Source: Ignelater luminosus (taxonomy: Eukaryota; Arthropoda; Insecta; Coleoptera; Elateridae). Taken from it: a stretch of 64,000 nt of DNA. Positions 58,256 to 64,000 of the stretch are shown here, in pieces (the stretch's first letter is position 1; every line of letters starts with the position of its first letter). Both the position numbers and the translations under genes were made by a program. The stretch is from positions 539,443 to 603,442 of the forward strand of contig VTPC01000842.1 in assembly GCA_011009095.1 (NCBI GenBank), read 5' to 3'. The notes under the pieces were generated by a model. That model had not been told where the DNA came from. It ran no database searches and worked only from the letters and a program-made list of their open reading frames with translations.

Positions 58256-58268
58256 TGGGCCCATAACC
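58256..58268 (-). promoter_or_regulatory. copia primer-binding site (initiator-Met tRNA half)
   Basis: On the minus strand GGTTATGGGCCCA directly follows CAACA, the expected end of the 5' LTR. This is the internal initiator-methionine tRNA sequence known to prime Drosophila copia, so the minus-strand start of replication can be placed here. Confidence 0.85.
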
Positions 58269-58447
58269 TGTTGTTTTGCAGTAGTATAATAAAGAATTGT
58301 GAAGGTGAACTGATAGTTTAAAAGCATAAATAGAAACAGTACATTTGTGCATTAACTTGACTAACAGAGCATTGTTCAACGTACTCTGTGTATGTAGCAC
58401 ACGCCGGCATTAGCAGAAACTAGCTGTCGAGTGTCAACTACCAACCT
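58269..58447 (-). repeat. Probable 5' LTR of the copia element
   Basis: It ends (minus strand) in AACAACA against the primer-binding site. The other end is inferred from GAGGTTGGTAGTTGACACTC near 58447, a possible decayed TGTTGG start. No second LTR is present to confirm the length (~180 bp). Confidence 0.45.
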
Positions 58448-58449
58448 CT

Positions 58450-61100
58450 AAATATTTAGTGGGAAAAATTCGCGCGGTTTATTTCAAATACTCAATAATT
58501 GTATAACGAAAAGTTTAGTTTTTCATTAAAAAAAGAATGTCGATGACGTCAATGATCAATGGCACATGATCTTGAAGGTTCATAAATGTACAAAAATACA
58601 GCTTACTGAAAATTAAGCTCGCATATATGTACTTACATTTTTCTGAAATATATTCCACCATAAGCAGCGTAAATAAGCAATTTTTAATTTTCTGTTTTGT
58701 ATTCACTCATAAGAAAAATTACACTTCTTGTAAAAACAGAGAATAGTGTGGTTTGTCGAAAATTCAGGGAAAGCTGTATGAATATAAACACATCAGTGGT
58801 AAAATACTAATATTGGAATGTTCTAGACCGTAAATAATTGGGATGAGTAGACCGGAACTCCTGGAATGTCTGTTGGAAGTGTGGAAGTATTTTTGTGGGT
58901 AAGTTCAAGTTCAATGTTTATAAGTTTTCTTTGTTCTCCCGCCAGAACTTATTCATTTGAGTTACATCTACTACGTTATTCGTCATTTTCATTTCCTAAT
59001 GCATACATTTTGTAATAACAAGCGAATTTTTGTTGGCAAAGGTCGTGCTACGAAATCAGCGAGTAACTTATCTTATCAGATGACGATTTTTTAAAATATT
59101 TTACAATAATAGCAATAAGAGGAAATTAACAGAGTACTTCAAAATCTTGATAAGATAAAATTTCTTTAATGAGAAAAAATGTAATTAATTACTTCCAATA
59201 ATAACACTAATTGCAATCAAATCGATCGGAAATAGTAATCAGAAATAAAACGTAACAAGACCAATTACATAAAATTCAAACAGCAGTTATTAAAGACGGG
59301 AAAATGGTACGTCGTTTTGCAAGGATGGATAATCAAAGAAAATCGAGAGGAAGCGTTAAAAGGAAGTGAATCCATTACTGCCCGGATATCACAATAAAAA
59401 TTAACATTTAATGATATTTGACTTTGTATATGTTTGTTGGTTGCTGCTACATACTGACTGGTAGGTAGTTATTAAATTTGTTATTAACTCAACAATTCCT
59501 TTTGAGAAATTAAAAAAAGATTGTTTATACAACTCTTTCCCAATTATGAAACTTACATAATATTTATGTATAGTTAATTGGGTATATGTTAATGATCATT
59601 TTAATTTATATTAATACTAAAAAATATGTCACTTTTACAGCAAACGCTTCCTGTTTATAATCTTTGTAGGTGGACGTTTTCCTACAGCAACATTTCACCA
59701 GTATGTAATAGCAATCTAGTAATCGAAAGTAGCGTTTTCGAAAAGTACAAAACATTTTGAGGATTTCAATTTTATCTTTTGTCAGATGATGGTAAAAGAC
59801 AGGTAAACAGTTCTTAGAAACAAATCATTCTGCTTCAGTGATTTAAAGGATTAAGACTATTGTCATTCAATACAAAAAGGAAAACGAGGTATTGAACCCA
59901 TAAAACATCTTCAGAGAAATAAATAACAATCAAGTTTTAAAAATCCCTCTTGCATTTTAATGGACAATAATCTTCTTAAAATACATAAATTTGAAATCAG
60001 TTAACATCTTCCTGAAACCCCTTTTAACCTTCACAAACCTATTATTTGTAATTCTCAGAAAAATATTAATAAAGAACGGATACCATGGTTATTCGAAATA
60101 ATTAACAATTGAATCGAATATTCTGATATGACTTCAAAGCTATGGGCAATTCAAATTCAAAAAAAGGATAGCAACCTAACCTATACACTTACCTTGAAAA
60201 TTCAATTTAAAAAATGAATTTCTTATATTTAAATTTTAGAATAACCTAAGTAAAAATGATAATATGATAATACACACAAAATAATTTATTTATTAATTGT
60301 GTTAAGGTCAAAAGTAGTTACTGCAATTATCCAATTTTCTACGTATTTCAATGTCAGAATTGTTGCTCTCGACGTCACTTATGTTCTAGAAGAACAATTT
60401 ACCTCGAACTTAAAGAAAATCACTGCAAAAATCAGACGCACATTCACAGTTAATTGATACACACTTTTCTATAAAAAAAAGAAAAATAAAACAAAAACGT
60501 ACTTTTGTTTTTGTTTACAGAATTCCATAGCAACAGCATAAGATATCTAGCAGACAAACCAAAGGTAACTTCAAAATATACAATTGCATATTTTGTAATG
60601 TAATGTACTTTTTTCTAACATCGTATTCGAAAGTACGCCTATCTTTATTCATTTTGCTATGGAAACAAGAGATTACTTGATTAGTCAGGAAAGTACAAAC
60701 TTCAAGAAAAAATTAATTTATTCTTCTTCTGGAGGTGTACATGAAAACTCTTCACTATCACTTTTACTCATTTTTAAGAAATACAAAACCAAAATTGCGA
60801 ATAATTACATAATTACCTACGCAACAGCAACGCCAACAGGTCAGAGCGTGAATTTTTTTATATTTACAATTTTGTTTTCGTCACCTTCACAGACAACATG
60901 ATTTTTACGAAAAAATTCAAACGGTTTTTAATTTATTTGTGATTTCTGCATTTATATCACTTCAAACATGTAAATGCAAAAAAATGTTTAGAAATAAATA
61001 CTATTCAACTTTATTTACACATTATTTATAAAATGCATTTTATTATTAATATTTAATACAAATTTAAAGTGCTGCCATGCAAATACTGAAATTTGACAGT
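58450..61100. other. AT-rich spacer, no recognised gene
   Basis: No protein family, RNA gene or inverted-end element was recognised. CAAGGTAAGTG on the minus strand near 60193 is a good donor match, but the sequence before it has stops in all frames. Confidence 0.45.
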
Positions 61101-61110
61101 TTCAACAAAT

Positions 61111-61186
61111 GAAGATTTTGGTTGTTTGGTTACAGATATTGATTTCTAATCAGGAGATCCGGGTTCGACTTCTGCTGTTGACTAGT
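61111..61186 (+). tRNA. tRNA-Arg(TCT)-like pseudogene
   Basis: It contains a D-arm-like stretch (TTGGTTGTTTGGTTACAG), an anticodon arm-like TTGATTTCTAATCAGG with TCT at 61145-61147, and a T-arm CCGGGTTCGACTTCTGC with the B-box GGTTCGA. The acceptor ends do not pair. More likely a tRNA-derived sequence than a working gene. Confidence 0.4.
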
Positions 61187-61311
61187 AATTTCTTTCTATT
61201 TTTTAAATTTTTATTTGACATCTCCTTTTTATAATAATTAACTAGAATAATTCTACTTATAAAAAACTTAATAATATAAAAATTAAGGAAAAAACTAAAA
61301 ACGTCACAAGG

Positions 61312-61385
61312 TGTCCGACAGCGAGGATCGAACGCAGGACCTGTAGATTAGAAGTCAGACGCTGTATCCAAATAACCACATTCTT
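61312..61385 (-). tRNA. tRNA-Arg(TCT)-like pseudogene, facing the first
   Basis: On the minus strand: TGTGGTTATTTGGATACAGC, then GTCTGACTTCTAATCTACAG with anticodon TCT (61352-61350), then GTCCTGCGTTCGATCCTCGC. The anticodon-loop region CTGACTTCTAATC is identical to that of eukaryotic tRNA-Arg(TCT). The 3' side of that stem and the acceptor stem do not pair, so it is a pseudogene or SINE head. Confidence 0.45.
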
Positions 61386-61389
61386 CCAT

Positions 61390-63180
61390 TCTTAAGATTT
61401 GCAATTATGATAATATTTAAAGTACAGGACCTTACATTTAAAAATTAATTCATTAAAACTATACAGTGTAAAGAAACCAACTATTAGAAAATCTCAATTG
61501 TAAATACATTTTGTTCCATCCTGGACACTTTTACATATTTGCGTAAAACCAACTGAGAAGATAATAAAAGCATAATTTGGTATACCTGTATGTACCAGAC
61601 ACCACCCTGTGTGTGATTGAGGCAATAAAAAACCGGTGTTAGAAAAAATATTGTACGTAACATGTAAGTAAAGCGTCTTACTGGACTTGCAAACTTCCAA
61701 GACGAGCTCGGCTTCGGCTCGTCTTGGAATCTGTCTGCTCGTCCAATAAAGTATCGCTTTCCTGACTAGTTACGTAAACTACTATTTCTACTGCCTCCCT
61801 TCATATGAAGGCGGGTAAATGACTTGTATCTTGAAAACAGCTAATTATCAGGAAATTAAGAAAACTTAATATTTTTTAAAATATTGCAGTAGTTACAATG
61901 CAAATAGAACATAGCAAGTTAGAACTAAAATAAGAATAAATTGGTCAATTTTTATTTACTTGACTTTCTATTACTGGAAATATCCGCGAACGAGTCTTGA
62001 TAGGAGGTTTTGTATTTCAAAATTCATTTTTTCATTATTTACAAGGTTTAGTCTACGTAGGTATATTATATACAAAGCAATTTAAATTAAGTGAAGAAAA
62101 GTTTTATTTAATTAATATCAACAAATCACAGCAACTCGAAAATGATTTGATACAAAATAACAGAAACAGATCATGTATGTATGTTGGAAAAGTTATGGAA
62201 TTTAAAATTAATTCAATTTAAAAAATGTTGTGGAATATTTAAAAATTACCTTGAAAAGAAATATTTGTTAGTCACCCTTAGAAGGCCTTGCGAGATTTTC
62301 AAGGGAACCCAAAGTCATTTTTCTAGGTATAGATCCAGCATTAATGCACTTTTAAGAAGGACCACCTTGTGCAATTTCTTGAAACGCGTGAGGCATTCAA
62401 CGCTACATATACCAAGAAAACCCCCTTGTCACGAGTGGTAAGAACAAAGTTATAAAAGGGAAGGAATTATGGTTTAAAGTAGTAGTTCTTTATATTTCAT
62501 CATTTACAGCACGTGACTAGGTTGATAATTAGTCGGCTTAAGCAAGAGATGGCGCCATCAGTATCACAACAATGTTATTATTCGTAAATACTAACCTTGG
62601 AAGACTAAAGAGACTTATAACACCCTAGATACTGGTGTCACTTTGATCCGATCGTGTGGAAAAACAGTTGGGGATAAAATAATATGTTTACTATCGTCGT
62701 ATTGGAAAACTGATGCCATATTTTCGTTCTTGTTTTCACTGCTAACTTCTCTCTTTCCGGACATAGGGTATGCTACCTTTTCTAGCAACCCGACTTTACT
62801 CTCATCAAGATAAAGCCATTTCTCTAAACAAGAAACAAAACGTTTCGGTTTCAAGGACCAATAGCTTTGTGGAAGAAAGTCAGACAACCTCGGAAGATAA
62901 GAACTTTCGAGGGACCCAATGACATCATTCTGGTGCTGATACTTCAAATGATACGGAAGCTTTCGATGCAAAAAGATAGGCAGTTGGGGTTAGTGGGAGT
63001 GGTTACCAGGGAGGAACCACAGTGGAAAAATCTCTTAGCAATAGCCAAAACATAAATCACAAACTTTTGACATACCCAAGCAAAAAATGTCTATACCATT
63101 CAATCACTTATCATCATTTGGAGCACATTGGCATCACAATTTATTTCTATTCTCTGATTGTATATTACAACTCGTCCAAA
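61390..63180. other. Spacer with unrecognised short frames
   Basis: A 118-codon minus-strand frame at 62615-62971 is the longest; it is hydrophilic, without any motif known to me. GGAAGACTAA at about 62598 recurs (TTGGAAGACTAAG) near 63771, inside the Mutator-like relic, so this part may belong to the same element. Nothing else was recognised. Confidence 0.35.
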
Positions 63181-64000
63181 ATGGGTGACAAAAAAGGTGA
63201 GGAAGGCATCAAGGGCAAGAGCAGCAAGGACGCGAAAAAGGATGAAACTTCAACTACTTCAAAACCTGCACAAAGAATCACTATGTCCACGTTTGCTCTT
63301 CAAGTAATTGTTAATGCAATGATGAAACATAAGGAGTCTTGCCAAACAGCGGATGTTGAAATTATCGCCATTGGGACTAAAAACGTAGAGTTGCACTGTT
63401 CATCGTGTCAAAGAAAGTTCAAGTTGCGAAAAGGCCACGAAGAGTCTCATGAACTTTCTATCTCTGATGGAATGGCTGCATCTGCGTTGTGTGCGGAAAT
63501 AGGATTCCGAGCTGTAAAGACAATCATGAATGCTCTGGAGATACCTATGATTTCCAACCACACCTATGAAAAGTCAGAAAAAGAGCTTGCAAAAAAGCTT
63601 ATAAGTGTAAGTAAAGAGGAGATGAAAGAAAAAGAACTGGCAGTTCAAGGAGGTGAAGTGATCAAGGTGGGGGACGAAGAATATCCGTTTATCAGGGTGG
63701 TCTCAACGATTTTATAATGCTAACTCCGGCACTGCAGTGATAATCGGGACAACGACAAAGAAAATTCTCTTGGAAGACTAAGCAACGAGAACATGTTCAA
63801 TTTGTGAGAAACATGAATCTCAGATTGCAGAGCCCCTGCCGTTTCTGCACAAGAGTCATCCAAACCTTCAGATCATAATTGTCATCGCAATGGGGAAGGG
63901 TCGCCTCAAGCAATGGAATCAAACATTCTAGTTAAAGGATTCAAACGAAATTTGGAGGATTATTGTTAGGAAACGCGGATGCCTCTGTTTCTGTATGAAT
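63181..64000 (+). pseudogene. Mutator-like (MULE-type) transposase pseudogene, running off the window edge
   Basis: The N-terminal part of a Mutator-like transposase of the type abundant in insects. The ATG at 63181 is in a strong context (CAAAATGG). A Lys/Glu-rich tail is followed by ALQVIVNAMMKHKESCQ, then VELHCSSCQRKFKLRKGH with a Cys pair. The conserved helical block GFRAVKTIMNALEIP comes next, followed by NHTYEKSEKELAKKL, and the frame stops at 63715-63717. In shifted frames the homology goes on: NSGTAVIIGTTTKKIL near 63721-63767, CSICEKHESQIAEPLP near 63797-63845, ESNILVKGFKRNLEDY near 63915-63965, and a DASVSV string near 63980 where relatives have a GDGDSSV-like motif. The DGxWxKRxY-type segment, with the first catalytic Asp, is missing between EYPFIRVV and NSGTAVI. 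Small deletions and shifts show it is dead. Confidence 0.75.

Larger units (their letters stand above)
55745..58447 (-). mobile_element. Ty1/copia retrotransposon, 3'-truncated inside the reverse transcriptase
   Basis: A minus-strand LTR retrotransposon. From high to low coordinates: a candidate 5' LTR, a primer-binding site, gag, protease, integrase, and a fragment of reverse transcriptase that ends where the 115 bp tandem repeat starts. RNase H and the 3' LTR are absent. Gene order (integrase before reverse transcriptase) is diagnostic for copia. Confidence 0.85.

Noticed and set aside
60190-60235. Possible exon on the minus strand ending in CAAGGTAAGTG
   Set aside because: The sequence between the nearest acceptor and this donor has stop codons in all three frames.
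1-64000. Bacterial features (operons, CRISPR arrays, ribosome-binding sites, terminators)
   Set aside because: The transposon families, splice-like signals and low coding density are eukaryotic; no regular direct-repeat/spacer array was seen.

Overview
The window looks like AT-rich, non-coding, repeat-dominated DNA from an arthropod, most likely an insect. The organism call rests on the transposon families present: a mariner with the insect-type DUF4817 head domain, an irritans/Mos-like mariner, a pogo/Tigger element, a copia element whose primer-binding site matches the initiator-Met tRNA half used by Drosophila copia, APE-type LINEs and an insect-style Mutator-like transposase. The species cannot be fixed. 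No intact host protein-coding gene was found. Most open frames are chance, or are fragments of dead transposons.

Layout. 1-3.4 kb: AT-rich, no gene seen. 3.4-6.4 kb: a degenerate higher-order satellite built from subunits that begin CTTTAACC. 6.9-8.3 kb: a complete but dead mariner with ~120 bp inverted ends. 12.1-15.7 kb: a ~255 bp tandem repeat broken by two insertions, a GC-rich composite repeat (12.6-13.1) and a pogo/Tigger element (13.28-14.83). 15.8-16.9 kb: a second mariner on the minus strand. 17.3-17.7 kb: 400 N. 21.4-25.2 kb: an APE-type LINE split by a 0.7 kb terminal-inverted-repeat element and by a 1.3 kb foldback, which itself carries a ~0.3 kb MITE. 25.5 and 32.8 kb: two copies of one MITE. 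25.9-26.9 kb: remains of an uncharacterised repetitive gene. 30.8-31.3 kb: a near-perfect palindrome. 34.7-35.4 kb: a Tc1/mariner fossil. 38.2-39.5 kb: a better preserved Tc1/mariner element that has lost its second catalytic Asp. 39.9-41.1 kb: a large foldback. 46.9-50.2 kb: satellite, an unidentified decayed coding stretch and composite repeats. 50.5-51.7 kb: a 5'-truncated LINE. 54.9-58.4 kb: composite repeat, a ~115 bp tandem repeat and a copia element cut off inside its reverse transcriptase. 61.1-61.4 kb: two facing tRNA-Arg-like sequences. 63.2-64.0 kb: a Mutator-like transposase pseudogene that runs off the edge.

The most distinctive signal is a dispersed composite repeat seen at about eight places and in both orientations. 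It combines a 9-bp degenerate minisatellite (roughly CCGANAGGY), a block of CAGTACNAAAAT boxes spaced about 26 bp, and conserved end modules. It has no recognisable coding capacity and I cannot match it to a known family. Its 9-bp period creates false collagen-like open frames. The only host-gene signal is a candidate 27-nt micro-exon on the minus strand at 52144-52170 with strong splice signals, which would place at least part of this window inside a very large intron. The window therefore reads as nested layers of decayed mobile elements, not as a working gene system.
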